This document shows, in pieces, positions 46,917 through 56,081 of a stretch of DNA of 64,000 nucleotides. Both the position numbers and the translations under genes were made by a program. The DNA lies in assembly GCA_019058315.1 (NCBI GenBank), contig JAHPZH010000003.1, positions 516,451 to 580,450 on the forward strand, written 5' to 3'. The notes below the pieces were generated by a model. The model saw only the letters and a list, made by a program, of their open reading frames with translations, did not search any database and was not told the origin of the DNA. Each line of letters opens with the position of its first letter. Within the stretch, counting starts at the first letter, position 1. This DNA comes from Candidatus Helarchaeota archaeon. GTDB lineage: Archaea; Asgardarchaeota; Lokiarchaeia; Helarchaeales; RDOG01.

Positions 46917-48392
46917 TTAAGAAAGTGTTTTGTAATAATCTATCATATTTTTAAACAGGTTTGGAATAATATTTTTTTGTAAATAACCCGACATTGCAAA
47001 CCTGTGACCACCATATTGCATATCTGCATTTAATTCATTTTTGGTCTTTTTATATACTTTTTTAGCATCAGCAAATTCCATATCTTGATCTATCATTTCC
47101 CAAATTTTTTCATGTGCTCGAACACTGACTTTATATTGTGTTTCGTCCATTTTACAAGAGGATAGCACTATCTCAAGATTTGGATTTTGTTTCATAATCA
47201 CTCCTGCAACTACACCAACTTCGTCATAAAAAATATAATCGGTAAAATCAATCAGAACAACTTTTCCATCACAAGCTGTTTTAATAGGCAAAATTCCGTT
47301 ATTATAAGCGTTTAATGCCTCAGCAACTTCTTGATCTCCTATTTTATGCATTTCTTCAATCTCATTTTGAACATCCATAGGCACTTTTTGATCATTTAAT
47401 AAAGTCAGTGCTAAATCCCAATGGCCCAGTCTACAACAGTAATTAATACGATGGAGAATTTCTCTGGGATCTAAACTGAATCTTCCGTCTGCTGTTTTAG
47501 TACAATCCCAACCCCGCAAAGCTTCTAAGTCATATGTTGGTTTAATGACTTCTTTTTTCAAGAATTTCTTTACATCAACTTTAGCGATTGAAATAATACG
47601 GTTTATAATAATATTCAATATTTTTTGTTTTTCTTCTTTATTTAGATCTATTATTCTTCTCCAATAATCGCCATCTTTGGGTTGGATTGTGGAATTTATA
47701 ATATCGCGACAAAAATGATAATCCGAAAATCCAGGAATCCCAGATCTATTGATAGTAATATATACGGGATAAAGTCCCCTACCGAATAATGAAATATCTG
47801 TGGTTACCTTTACAGCCCCGCTTGTTTTTGCCATTTTTAATATTACTTCATTTATTTTCCCAATTTTTTTTTGAAATTGAAAATCAGAAATTGCTCCTGA
47901 TATTGCATAGGCTAGAATAACTTTTCCGATATTTTTTTCCCAAAATGAATTATCAAATAAATGTCTAATTAATGAGAATGCAGTTGTTGATCCCGACGCA
48001 TCAATTTCGTCATCTAATCCAAATTCTATACAATTAAGTTGTCTCTCACCATACATACCCGATTTATTTGGGTGATGGTCTGTAATCAAAAAATCAGAAA
48101 CATGTTTTTCAAGAATAGGAGCAAATGCTGATCCTATATCACATGTAAGAACGTATTTTGGAGAATTCTCTATTAACAAAGAATTTAGTTGATCAAGATC
48201 CGGAGAAAGTAGAATATAGGGTATAATTTTATGAAAACCTAATTCTCTTAATCCTTGTAATAATACACTAGTTGCTGAAATTCCATCCCCATCTCGATGA
48301 CCAATAATCATAATTTTAGATTTTCTGTTCCATGAATTTAGTCTTTCTGAAAGATTTTTTGCTTTTTCGAAGAAAGAGGACATATATGTCAT
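46917..48392 (-). CDS. DHH-family phosphoesterase (RecJ/archaeal DHH type)
   Basis: About 491 residues. The DHH domain shows GHRDGDGISA (32-41), 'TCDIGS' (84-89) and the DHH triad (106-108, ITDHHPN). The C-terminal DHHA1 domain carries 'YGGHRFAMSGYL'. Together these hold the two-metal site that hydrolyses phosphodiesters in single-stranded DNA or RNA, nanoRNA or cyclic dinucleotides. Length and arrangement fit archaeal RecJ-like nucleases, but no nuclease-specific OB domain is evident. ATG 48392 is preferred over TTG 48395. It is monocistronic, and its 5' region faces the end of the regulator gene. Confidence 0.88.
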   Translation of the reverse strand: MTYMSSFFEKAKNLSERLNSWNRKSKIMIIGHRDGDGISATSVLLQGLRELGFHKIIPYILLSPDLDQLNSLLIENSPKYVLTCDIGSAFAPILEKHVSDFLITDHHPNKSGMYGERQLNCIEFGLDDEIDASGSTTAFSLIRHLFDNSFWEKNIGKVILAYAISGAISDFQFQKKIGKINEVILKMAKTSGAVKVTTDISLFGRGLYPVYITINRSGIPGFSDYHFCRDIINSTIQPKDGDYWRRIIDLNKEEKQKILNIIINRIISIAKVDVKKFLKKEVIKPTYDLEALRGWDCTKTADGRFSLDPREILHRINYCCRLGHWDLALTLLNDQKVPMDVQNEIEEMHKIGDQEVAEALNAYNNGILPIKTACDGKVVLIDFTDYIFYDEVGVVAGVIMKQNPNLEIVLSSCKMDETQYKVSVRAHEKIWEMIDQDMEFADAKKVYKKTKNELNADMQYGGHRFAMSGYLQKNIIPNLFKNMIDYYKTLS

Positions 48393-48533
48393 CAATTTTT
48401 TTATCTAGTATTTTGTAAGTAATATTTCTTGGAATAAAAATTTTCTCTAATAGCCTTTTCTATAGAGATACTTATAGACCTCTATTAAAATAATATAGGC
48501 TCAAGAAGAAAAGTGATAAAATGGTAAATAAGC

Positions 48534-48914
48534 TCAATCAATCATTTTTATAATAAGCTTTTCACAAGCAGGTTCACAAATTTTTCTAACACCGCGTTCC
48601 CCTGGTTCGTAATGGCTTATTATTAAACCGGCATTCTCGAGAATTTTTACCTGTGCACTTATATTTGCTTCAGTCTGGTTTAGTGATTCGGCAATTCGTG
48701 AAATATCCAATTTTTTATCGCTTTTTAGTAATTTCAAGATATTCAAACGGGTTTTTGATGCTAAAGCTTTAAAAATTGGACTGGCTTCGCCATTGCTAAT
48801 TTCAATTTCCGGTTTTGGCATTATAATTTCCCAAAAATTTGCAAACTGTTTTTCGGTATAGAAATATTCGCATTTATTAGAAATATTTTTTGAAATAAAA
48901 ATATTCGCATTCAT
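48534..48914 (-). CDS. ArsR-like winged-helix transcriptional regulator
   Basis: 126 residues. Residues about 42-120 form an ArsR-type wHTH (PIFKALASKTRLNILKLLKSD, then the recognition helix in 'TEANISAQVKILENAGLI'). A cysteine and glutamate near the end (KICEPACEK) could bind a metal but do not match a canonical site. The start may be the ATG at 48914, two bases after the upstream stop, or the internal ATG at 48821 that begins closer to the domain. It follows the ribbon-helix-helix gene and may be co-transcribed with it. Confidence 0.82.
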   Translation of the reverse strand: MNANIFISKNISNKCEYFYTEKQFANFWEIIMPKPEIEISNGEASPIFKALASKTRLNILKLLKSDKKLDISRIAESLNQTEANISAQVKILENAGLIISHYEPGERGVRKICEPACEKLIIKMID

Positions 48915-48916
48915 TT

Positions 48917-49522
48917 TTAAACTAGTTTTTTAAACTTAAGAAAACATATCCCTTCCGAAATATCACTTTCTAATTTTTTGAAATTAAATTCATTTAGGAT
49001 ACCTTCGTAAATCTTAGAAATACATTCAATGTATTCCTTATTTAACGTTTTTCCAAAAATTCGTAATTCTATTTCCTTTGGATTATTGAGATTTGGTATT
49101 TTATTTAATTTAACTTCAGTACCATGCCAAAATATATCCTTGCTTACAATCTCAATTTTATTTAGCTCTTCTTCTGGAAATCTTACTTTAGAATAACTGG
49201 CAATCCATTTACCATAATTAAAATAAAGCTCAAGGATTCTTTCTTTCCCTTCAGTTTTAAATGCCCAATTGTGAACTAAATTACCTAATTTTAAAGGTAT
49301 AAATATCATATTAACATCTCTAGCAATCATGAGATTTTCATAATTATTTATAACTTCAGAGCATTTTCCAAGTTTTTCTTCATGACAATAAATGGTTGCC
49401 TCTAAAGCTTCGTTAATTAAGGAAAATAAGGTTACACCCTCTTTTTTTGCGATATTAGCCAGTTTCTCAGCTAATTCTTTATTAATTGCAATAGTTTTTC
49501 TCTCTTGAGTAATGGAAATCAC
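48917..49522 (-). CDS. Ribbon-helix-helix-type protein with conserved C-terminal domain (paralogue 1)
   Basis: About 198-201 residues. Residues about 8-45 look like a ribbon-helix-helix DNA-binding unit (RKTIAINKELAEKLANIAKKEGVTLFSLINEALE). The remaining 150 residues are alpha/beta and shared with the paralogue upstream; I do not recognise the family. The start codon is unclear. GTG 49522 overlaps the ribosome binding site itself, whereas GGTGAT (49523-49518) points to an ATT at 49513, the codon where similarity to the paralogue begins. It is probably a transcription regulator in a block with the ArsR-like gene. Confidence 0.65.
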   Translation of the reverse strand: MISITQERKTIAINKELAEKLANIAKKEGVTLFSLINEALEATIYCHEEKLGKCSEVINNYENLMIARDVNMIFIPLKLGNLVHNWAFKTEGKERILELYFNYGKWIASYSKVRFPEEELNKIEIVSKDIFWHGTEVKLNKIPNLNNPKEIELRIFGKTLNKEYIECISKIYEGILNEFNFKKLESDISEGICFLKFKKLV

Positions 49523-49528
49523 CTCTCC
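49511..49528 (-). promoter_or_regulatory. Strong ribosome binding site pointing to a candidate ATT start
   Basis: On the minus strand GGAGAGGTGAT-TTCC-ATT. GGTGAT is fully complementary to the archaeal 16S rRNA tail and stands four bases before ATT 49513-49511. The only standard codon nearby, GTG 49522, lies inside the binding site. Confidence 0.45.
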
Positions 49529-49704
49529 TATTCTTTTAATAAGTAATTAAAAGATAGAGTATAGGATTGAAAGAATTTTTCCACCCACTATTAGTTACTT
49601 TTATTTTTATCCCTTAAAAACTTGAACTTTTTAATATTAAAAAGTAAAATAGTAAAAAACTAAAAAACAAAACTGTAAAAGATTAGAATTTTAAAAACTA
49701 GGAA

Positions 49705-50334
49705 TTATTCTATTTTTTTTAGGTTTAGGAGGCATATTCCTTGAGAAATTTCCTTTTTCGTCGTTTTATATTTGAATTCATGAAATATACCTTCGTAGGC
49801 ACTAACAATACACTCTAAATATTCAACTTCCAATTCTTGACCAAAAACCCGCAATTGAATTTCATCAGGATCTTCGTCATTTGGAATATATTTGATTTCA
49901 AACTCAGTATTAGTCCAATAGAGAGTTTTATTTACACTTTCAAAGATTTTTAATCGATTTTGTGGAAACCGAACTCTTGTATAATTAGCGATCCACTTGC
50001 CATATTGGTACCAGTTAGTTAGTAGTTCATCCCAGCCATCTGTTTGAAAAGCGAGTTTATTTACTAAATTTTCTAATTTTAGAGGAACGAGAATCATACC
50101 AATATCTTTTGCTAACATAAGATCTTGGTAATTTTTTATTAGATCAGATAATTTTCCAAGTTTAGTTTCATGAGCGAAAATTGCAGTTTCCAATATTTCA
50201 TTAATTAGCGAAAAAAGGGTCATGCCTTCTTTTTTAGCAATCTCCGCTAATTTTTCTGCATTTTCTTTATTAACTGCTATTGTTTTTCTCTCATGAGTCG
50301 TTCTGGTAGCCTCCGTTTTCCCTTCCACAAACAA
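49705..50334 (-). CDS. Ribbon-helix-helix-type protein with conserved C-terminal domain (paralogue 2)
   Basis: About 198-209 residues, homologous to the next gene along its whole length from ERKTIA(V/I)NK. The N-terminal ribbon-helix-helix-like unit is followed by an alpha/beta domain of unknown family containing 'YGKWIANYTRVRFP', which the paralogue matches as 'YGKWIASYSKVRFP'. In-frame TTG 50334 and GTG 50328 lack a ribosome binding site. A strong GGAGG (50314-50310) stands eight bases before an ACG at 50301, the codon homologous to the paralogue's ATT. A TATA-like element lies about 40 bases upstream of 50334. Confidence 0.65.
   Translation of the reverse strand: MFVEGKTEATRTTHERKTIAVNKENAEKLAEIAKKEGMTLFSLINEILETAIFAHETKLGKLSDLIKNYQDLMLAKDIGMILVPLKLENLVNKLAFQTDGWDELLTNWYQYGKWIANYTRVRFPQNRLKIFESVNKTLYWTNTEFEIKYIPNDEDPDEIQLRVFGQELEVEYLECIVSAYEGIFHEFKYKTTKKEISQGICLLNLKKIE
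50299..50314 (-). promoter_or_regulatory. Strong ribosome binding site pointing to a candidate ACG start
   Basis: On the minus strand GGAGG-CTACCAGA-ACG. The spacing equals that of the paralogue's site, and the ACG aligns with the paralogue's ATT in the protein alignment. No ATG, GTG or TTG lies at this distance in frame. Confidence 0.45.
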
Positions 50335-50367
50335 TTTTTTTATCTTATAAAAGAATTGATTTTAGTG

Positions 50368-50379
50368 TGTATATAAAAG
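50368..50379 (-). promoter_or_regulatory. TATA-like box for the ribbon-helix-helix paralogue
   Basis: The minus strand reads CTTTTATATACA about 35-45 bases upstream of codon 50334. Transcription would start near 50343, leaving about 40 bases of leader before the ACG at 50301. Several other TATA-like runs occur in this divergent intergenic region. Confidence 0.35.
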
Positions 50380-50604
50380 AATATAAATTTATATATAAAA
50401 TTCGAGTTTTCAAAAAATTAAATATTTTAAATATTATGACTTTGAACTAAATAGAAAAAAAAATTAGGTGAATTTAGATAGTTAAACAATTTTTTAGTAG
50501 TAGTAAACTTGATGAATTTACTGTTTCAAATCATAAGGATCATTATTTAAGATTATTTAGATTAAATATATTTTTATATTATCTGAGATTTAAATGGTGG
50601 TATT

Positions 50605-51261
50605 TTGGGAACATATAACAGACATAATCAAATAATTTATCATTTAATAGTAGGATTGTGTAGTTTTTTAATAATTTTATCAAACTTTTTACCTTGGGAT
50701 ACTTATCTAACCATGAATTCACTTTTAATTTGGTATCTAAGCGGTATTTTTATTCCAATTGTAAAAACATTTTCTCCTTTAAATTGGGTCTGGAGTGATA
50801 TTGTTCCTTTTTTATCCTTTTTTCCTCTTTTTGGTGGATTATTGCTATTAATTGGATTAATTTTTTATTTATTAGAATATAAATATGGAAAAAGGCTTAT
50901 GGCGGGAGGAGCTATTATAGCTATTTTAATTTATGCACTATATATCCTACTTTTTTGGCTCATTCCTAAGATTATGGAAGCGGCGGGAGTTGGATATTTA
51001 ATATGGTTGGAAGAATATAGAATACCAAATGAATTTGGTGCTTATTTCTGTTTAATACCCGGAATTGCAGTGATTCCATTTCTTTTCTTAATAAAACTAC
51101 CAGAAATAAAAGAAGAGGAACCAATGGCTCTAAAAACACCAAAAATTGCAGTCCCATATAAAAAGACTAAACCAATTAAGGGTAAAAAATTCTGTTCAAA
51201 TTGCGGAGCTATAATAAAAGAAGATTCTGTTTTTTGTAATCAATGCGGAACGTATTTTTAG
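50605..51261 (+). CDS. Four-span membrane protein with C-terminal zinc ribbon
   Basis: 218 residues. About four hydrophobic helices fill residues 8-172. A basic linker (KKTKPIKGKK) leads to a C-terminal zinc ribbon with two CxxCG pairs (FCSNCG ... FCNQCG, about 198-216), of the kind found at the ends of many archaeal membrane proteins. The start is TTG 50605, preceded by GGTGGT. Its stop lies three bases from that of the convergent Roadblock-GTPase gene. Function unknown. Confidence 0.7.
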   Translation: MGTYNRHNQIIYHLIVGLCSFLIILSNFLPWDTYLTMNSLLIWYLSGIFIPIVKTFSPLNWVWSDIVPFLSFFPLFGGLLLLIGLIFYLLEYKYGKRLMAGGAIIAILIYALYILLFWLIPKIMEAAGVGYLIWLEEYRIPNEFGAYFCLIPGIAVIPFLFLIKLPEIKEEEPMALKTPKIAVPYKKTKPIKGKKFCSNCGAIIKEDSVFCNQCGTYF

Positions 51262-51264
51262 AAT

Positions 51265-52212
51265 TCAGACTAATAAATTGTCCACTGCTAATTTTGTAGC
51301 AATTCTTCCAAATGCTTTGTTTACATTAGTCCCATCTTTCGCTGAAGTTAGCATGAAATTAAACCCCAGTGAATCTCCCAGTTTCTTAGCTTCCATCATC
51401 TTTACTTGTCTATCAGGAAGATCTATTTTGTTTCCTATTAATAAACATTTGATTTTCTGCTTTTTTAGATCTCCAAGTTCTGATTCAACATCCTTTACCC
51501 AATCTGTAATATTTTCGAATGTTTCTTTCCTTGAAACGTCAAAAACAAAAAGGATTGCTTGTGTACCCCTATAATAATTTTTCCTGACTTTTCGGAAATA
51601 TTTTTGTCCCGCAACATCAAAAATACTAAATTTTATTTCTACATTTTCAAATAAATTGTAAGATTTTGTCATTATATTGACGCCTATAGTAGATATATAA
51701 TCTGAATCAAATTTATGCTCTACAAATTGACGAACAAGACTGGTCTTTCCAACTGCTCCATCCCCAATCATGATTAATTTAAATGTAAATCGGGTTGGTT
51801 CTAATTTTTCTAATTCGGGTAATTCAACAGAAATATCACGTTTTTCCAGATCTAATATTTGAGCTGCTTTTTCAGCTACGATATATGAATATGGGAGAAT
51901 ATCCGATGATTCAGCATCCTCGGAAGCCAGGGTTACGAGTACGTTCTTTCCACACTGGGTAAATAGGAATAATCCTTGCTCAGTCTCTATTTGTGCTCCA
52001 TAATGTCCTGTAACGCTGAACTCTCTCTTGATCCGCTCGGAAGCCATGCCGAATGATGCAGAGACTGCACCTACTACGTCTTCGTCCATTGATTCATCCA
52101 TTTTACTACCAATAACGAGTCCTTCGGGGTCAATAATGGCTGCCGCGATTATTTCTTTACTATGAGACACATAATTTTTTAGCAACTCAGTAATTTTTTC
52201 TGGTGTACTCAT
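51265..52212 (-). CDS. Roadblock/LC7-Ras-like small GTPase fusion protein (third copy)
   Basis: 315 residues. The Roadblock/LC7 domain covers 1-125 and the G domain about 142-310. Motifs: P-loop GDGAVGKT (150-157), switch I Thr in YISTIGV, FDVAGQ (198-203), NKID (261-264) and TSAK (289-292). All nucleotide contacts are present, and there is no prenylation cysteine. It shares the plan of the two fusions at 10189-12289 but is more diverged and lies far from them. It is monocistronic, divergent from the GH172/RuBisCO operon across a 157-base promoter region. Confidence 0.93.
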   Translation of the reverse strand: MSTPEKITELLKNYVSHSKEIIAAAIIDPEGLVIGSKMDESMDEDVVGAVSASFGMASERIKREFSVTGHYGAQIETEQGLFLFTQCGKNVLVTLASEDAESSDILPYSYIVAEKAAQILDLEKRDISVELPELEKLEPTRFTFKLIMIGDGAVGKTSLVRQFVEHKFDSDYISTIGVNIMTKSYNLFENVEIKFSIFDVAGQKYFRKVRKNYYRGTQAILFVFDVSRKETFENITDWVKDVESELGDLKKQKIKCLLIGNKIDLPDRQVKMMEAKKLGDSLGFNFMLTSAKDGTNVNKAFGRIATKLAVDNLLV

Positions 52213-52321
52213 TTTTGCAAACTCTCTTTTGCTAATTTTTATTTGTAGACATAATTATAATTTTTTTATTAAAAAAATTTCTTCTTTAATCGATATATAT
52301 ATTTAACACCAGAAAATATAA

Positions 52322-52330
52322 TATATAAAT
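52322..52330 (+). promoter_or_regulatory. TATA-like box of the GH172/RuBisCO/kinase operon
   Basis: TATATAAAT about 40 bases before the ATG at 52370, within a region shared with the divergent GTPase gene. A second AT-rich run, TATATATATTTAA (about 52293-52305), could serve either direction. Confidence 0.4.
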
Positions 52331-52369
52331 TATTTTTCAAGAACAATTGACTTTTAGAGCGAAATTAAA

Positions 52370-53326
52370 ATGGAATCATTAAAAAATTCAATATTTCCTT
52401 CCAGAACATTACCTTATTTAGATATAGCTAGAACTTATCAAATTTCTACAAGATTCCTTAAGGAAGATGGAAATTATCAAGATTGGGTTAAAATAGGACC
52501 TCAAGAAACTTATGAATTCCCCGAGCTCAAAGGCCCCGCATGTATTAGAGTATTTTGGATAACTATATCCCCTTCTATGTATAATATTATGAAAGTAATG
52601 AGTTATAAAGATTTACGCATACTTCGACAAATAGCTATAAAAATTAGATATGACGGAGAATCAAAATCGTCAGTTAAGGTTCCGATTGGAAATTTTTTTG
52701 GTACTACTTTTGGTAAATATAAACATTATTGTTCAAAATACCTTGGAACAACAAGTGGTGGGTATCACAGTTTTTTTCCAATTCCATTTAGAAAATCTTG
52801 TAAATTTTTAGTAAAAAATTATTCCACTACCGAAACTATCAAATTATTCGGCCATATTGAATACCAAAAACTAACGTTTTTTCCAGATAATGTAGGATAC
52901 TTTCATGCAAAATTTGTTCAAAAACGTCCTAAAATAGGAGAGCCATTCGAAGTATTGTCTGTTGATGGAAAAGGAATATATGTAGGAACTAGTATGGGTA
53001 TGAGAGGAAGTAATTTAAATATACCATTGTTTTTCTTAGAAGGAAATATTGATATATGTGTAGATGGAGAGAAATGTTTCCATTATACAGGAACTGAGGA
53101 TTACTTTTTAAGTGGATGGTATTTTGTTACCGGCGAATTCCACGATGAATATCATGGATGCACCATAAAAAGTTGGAAAAAAGGAGGAATTGTATCTGCT
53201 TATAGGTTTCATGAACCACCAATAAGTTTTAATAAAAATTTTAAATTATTAGCACATCATGGTGAACGTGATGAGATAAGATCTAATTATCAGAGCGTCG
53301 CTTATTTTTATTTGGAGAGAAAATAA
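52370..53326 (+). CDS. DUF2961 protein (glycoside hydrolase family 172-like)
   Basis: 318 residues. The DUF2961/GH172 signature is clear: GTEDYFLSGWYF with E243, and a second conserved acidic site in 'FFLEGNIDICVDGE' (E224). The N-terminal segment 'KGPACIRVFWITIS' matches the family's jelly-roll opening. GH172 members act on difructose anhydride or on furanosides including D-arabinofuranosides, usually as oligomers. No signal peptide is present, so it acts inside the cell. The RuBisCO gene starts one base after its stop, so it is the first gene of a tight operon that may release a pentose for the following enzymes. The substrate is inferred only from context. Confidence 0.8.
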   Translation: MESLKNSIFPSRTLPYLDIARTYQISTRFLKEDGNYQDWVKIGPQETYEFPELKGPACIRVFWITISPSMYNIMKVMSYKDLRILRQIAIKIRYDGESKSSVKVPIGNFFGTTFGKYKHYCSKYLGTTSGGYHSFFPIPFRKSCKFLVKNYSTTETIKLFGHIEYQKLTFFPDNVGYFHAKFVQKRPKIGEPFEVLSVDGKGIYVGTSMGMRGSNLNIPLFFLEGNIDICVDGEKCFHYTGTEDYFLSGWYFVTGEFHDEYHGCTIKSWKKGGIVSAYRFHEPPISFNKNFKLLAHHGERDEIRSNYQSVAYFYLERK

Positions 53327-53327
53327 T

Positions 53328-54545
53328 ATGAAAAGTATATATTTAGCACTAGGATCAGAAATAGATCCTGAAAAATATTTAATTTGTAAATTCTATTTCG
53401 AATCTCAACTATCGGATGAGGAAGCTGCCGAAAGTATTGCAGCAGAAAGCTCTATAGGTACTTGGACAGACGTCCAGACCATGAAAGAAGAAATTAAAAA
53501 TAGATTAGCTGCAAAAGTATTTAAACTTGAGAAAAATATCATGCATATCGCATATCCCCTTGAAATGTTTGAAATTTCAGTTCCGCAGCTTCTAGCTGAT
53601 ATTGCTGGAAACATTTTTGGCATTAAATTTGTTGATAATCTTCGTTTATTAGAAGTAAAATTTCCTTCAAAATATATTAAGTCGTTTAAAGGTCCTCGTT
53701 TTGGTATAGAAGGAGTTCGAAAACTGCTTAAAATCAAAGAAAGACCACTTGTTGGAACGATAATCAAACCAAAAATCGGTTTATCAGCAGATGAGCATGC
53801 ACGAGTTGCATATGAAGCATGGGTTGGTGGTTGTGATTTCGTAAAAGATGATGAGAATTTAACTAATCAAGGTTTTAATCCTTTTAAAGAACGAGTAGAG
53901 AAGACTTTAAAATCTTTGGATAAAGCTGAAACTAAAACGGGTGAAAAGAAAAATTATGCACCAAATATTTCTGCTCCTTACAGTGAAATGATTGAAAGAG
54001 CCCAATTTGTTAAAGATAATGGAGGAAAATGTATTATGATAGATATACTTACTTGTGGCTTTTCTGCTCTACAAAGCATTGGAGAAGAAAATTTTGGTAT
54101 GGTGATTCATGGTCATAGGACTATGCATGGAGCGATAACGAGAAATGAGAAACACGGAATTCATATGAATGTTTTAGCTCAATTATCTCGATTTTGTGGC
54201 ATAGATCAACTTCATATTGGGACAATTGTTGGTAAAATGTCAGGCGATAAAGAAGAAGTATTGAAAAATGTAGAAGCATGCATTTATAAATGTGGACTAA
54301 AATCTGCTTTTCCTGTTTGTTCTGGCGGACTGTATGCAGGTCATATACCGCCCCTCATGGAAATTCTAGGAAAAAATATAATAATACAAGCGGGAGGAGG
54401 AGTTCATGGTCATACTAAGGGAACATCGGCAGGAGCAACATCAATGAGACAAGCGGTAGATGCAGTAATGGATGGGATTCCAATTGAAGAATTTATTAAA
54501 ACTCATGAAGAATTAAGACTAGCCCTGAAGAAATGGAAGAGGTAA
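53328..54545 (+). CDS. rbcL: RuBisCO large-subunit family protein, archaeal (form III-like), full catalytic set
   Basis: 405 residues. All residues I can map to the spinach active site are present: E40, T45 and W46 (AESSIGTW), N95, K147 and K149 (IIKPK), carbamate lysine K173 with D175 and E176 (FVKDDEN), H263 and R264, H296, loop-6 lysine K303 (TIVGKMSGD), S332 (SGG) and G356-G358. RuBisCO-like (form IV) proteins usually lack several of these, so a genuine RuBP carboxylase is likely. No small-subunit gene is seen. Here it is paired with a GH172-like gene (one base apart) and an FGGY kinase (13-base overlap), not with the AMP phosphorylase and ribose-1,5-bisphosphate isomerase usual for form III. 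Confidence 0.9.
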   Translation: MKSIYLALGSEIDPEKYLICKFYFESQLSDEEAAESIAAESSIGTWTDVQTMKEEIKNRLAAKVFKLEKNIMHIAYPLEMFEISVPQLLADIAGNIFGIKFVDNLRLLEVKFPSKYIKSFKGPRFGIEGVRKLLKIKERPLVGTIIKPKIGLSADEHARVAYEAWVGGCDFVKDDENLTNQGFNPFKERVEKTLKSLDKAETKTGEKKNYAPNISAPYSEMIERAQFVKDNGGKCIMIDILTCGFSALQSIGEENFGMVIHGHRTMHGAITRNEKHGIHMNVLAQLSRFCGIDQLHIGTIVGKMSGDKEEVLKNVEACIYKCGLKSAFPVCSGGLYAGHIPPLMEILGKNIIIQAGGGVHGHTKGTSAGATSMRQAVDAVMDGIPIEEFIKTHEELRLALKKWKR

Positions 54546-55987
54546 AACCTTTGTTATTTGGGGGAATTGATGTTGGAACAACAGGAGTAAAGGTAATAAT
54601 ATCTGATGATCAGGGAAATGTTATTTCTTCTATTTCACACGATTTTAAATTCCCTAAAGTTACACTTCCGGATGGTTATTCAGAACAAAATCCAAAAATT
54701 TGGTGGGATGAACTAAAATCAACCTTGAAATTAACTATAAGAGATTTAGAGGGGAAATTTTTATTTGCATCTGATATTAAAGCCATTTCTGTTGACTCTA
54801 CATCCGGAACGATTATTCCTATTGGTAGAAATTTTGAACCTCTCCACAATGCTCTAATGTATAATGATTCTAGAGCTGTTAAAGAAGCTAAACAAATCAA
54901 CGAAGTTAGTCGAGATTTTTATTTAAAATTTAAACCTTCTTTCGCTCTTTCTAAAATCCTCTGGTTTAGGGAAAATAAACCTAAAATATATTTAAACACT
55001 TATAAGTTTGTCCATGCAGCAGATTATCTAGTCGGTATGTTAACAGATAATTTTACAATTTCTGATAGTTCTAATAGTCTGAAGACGGGTTATGACATAA
55101 TTCAAAAACGATGGCCGCCTTTTCTTGAAGATTTAGAAATAGAAGTGGATAGATTACCAGAAATAGTCCAACCTGGTCAAAAAATTGGAGAGATTTCAAA
55201 GAAATGCGCAGAAGAAACAGGATTATCGACTGCAACGACTGTTGTTGCTGGAGTTACAGATAGTACAGCTGGTGTTATTGCATCAGGTGCAGTGAATCCA
55301 GGAGATATTTTTAATGTAATAGGAACAACTTTGGTGGAACGAGCAGTTACTAAGAAGTTAGTAATTGATAAGAAAGGTCGAATATATTGTCATCAATTAC
55401 CAACTGGAAATTTTCTTCCGGGTGGTGCAAGTAATGTAGGGGGAGAAGTTCTAAAAAAATATTTTCCAAATGATAATTTGAAAGTGATGGATAGGAAATC
55501 AACTGAATATAAGCCATCCAATTTAATTATATATCCTTTAGCTAGAAAAGGAGAACGATTACCTTTCATAAATCCGGCAGCAGAAAGTTTTGTTGTTGGA
55601 CAACCAAAGGATAAATATCACCTTTTTACAGGTTGTCTGGAAGCAGTGGCATATGTGGAAAGGTGGATACTCGAAATTCTTAAAGATTTAGGTGCAAAAC
55701 TTGGAACAACGGTATATTCAGCTGGTGGGGGGGCGTATTCTAATGAATGGTGTCAAATCAGAGCAGATGTATTAAATAGAATAATCAGAAGACCTATGAT
55801 TGTTGAAGCTGCAATGGGAACTGCAATATTAGCGTCCACATATACCTTTTATAAGGATTTAGGCAAAGCAACAAAAAATATGGTTCATTATAAAGATCAT
55901 TTTGAACCTATTCCAGAAATGAAGAAAAAATATGATATAATTTATGATAAATTTAGATCCGAATGCAATAAACGTAATTATACTTAA
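54533..55987 (+). CDS. FGGY-family carbohydrate kinase (RuBisCO-linked)
   Basis: 484 residues. The N-terminal half has the phosphate loop FGGIDVGTTGVKVII and 'YNDSRA'. The C-terminal half has 'GVTDSTAGVIASGAV', 'GTTLVERA' and the adenosine-binding 'YSAGGGAYSNEWCQIRADVLNR'. It phosphorylates a sugar, most plausibly a pentulose or xylulose/ribulose-like compound. Its start overlaps the RuBisCO gene by 13 bases, so expression is coupled. It could supply a ketopentose phosphate towards ribulose bisphosphate. It is distinct in sequence from the FGGY kinase at 34143. Confidence 0.88.
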   Translation: MEEVKPLLFGGIDVGTTGVKVIISDDQGNVISSISHDFKFPKVTLPDGYSEQNPKIWWDELKSTLKLTIRDLEGKFLFASDIKAISVDSTSGTIIPIGRNFEPLHNALMYNDSRAVKEAKQINEVSRDFYLKFKPSFALSKILWFRENKPKIYLNTYKFVHAADYLVGMLTDNFTISDSSNSLKTGYDIIQKRWPPFLEDLEIEVDRLPEIVQPGQKIGEISKKCAEETGLSTATTVVAGVTDSTAGVIASGAVNPGDIFNVIGTTLVERAVTKKLVIDKKGRIYCHQLPTGNFLPGGASNVGGEVLKKYFPNDNLKVMDRKSTEYKPSNLIIYPLARKGERLPFINPAAESFVVGQPKDKYHLFTGCLEAVAYVERWILEILKDLGAKLGTTVYSAGGGAYSNEWCQIRADVLNRIIRRPMIVEAAMGTAILASTYTFYKDLGKATKNMVHYKDHFEPIPEMKKKYDIIYDKFRSECNKRNYT

Positions 55988-56081
55988 AATAATTTATGAC
56001 ATCATTCTTTTAGAATCGCAATTTTAAGTAAATTTTAATTAATTCTCTATTTTTAAAGTCAATTTCCTCAAAGATAAGATA

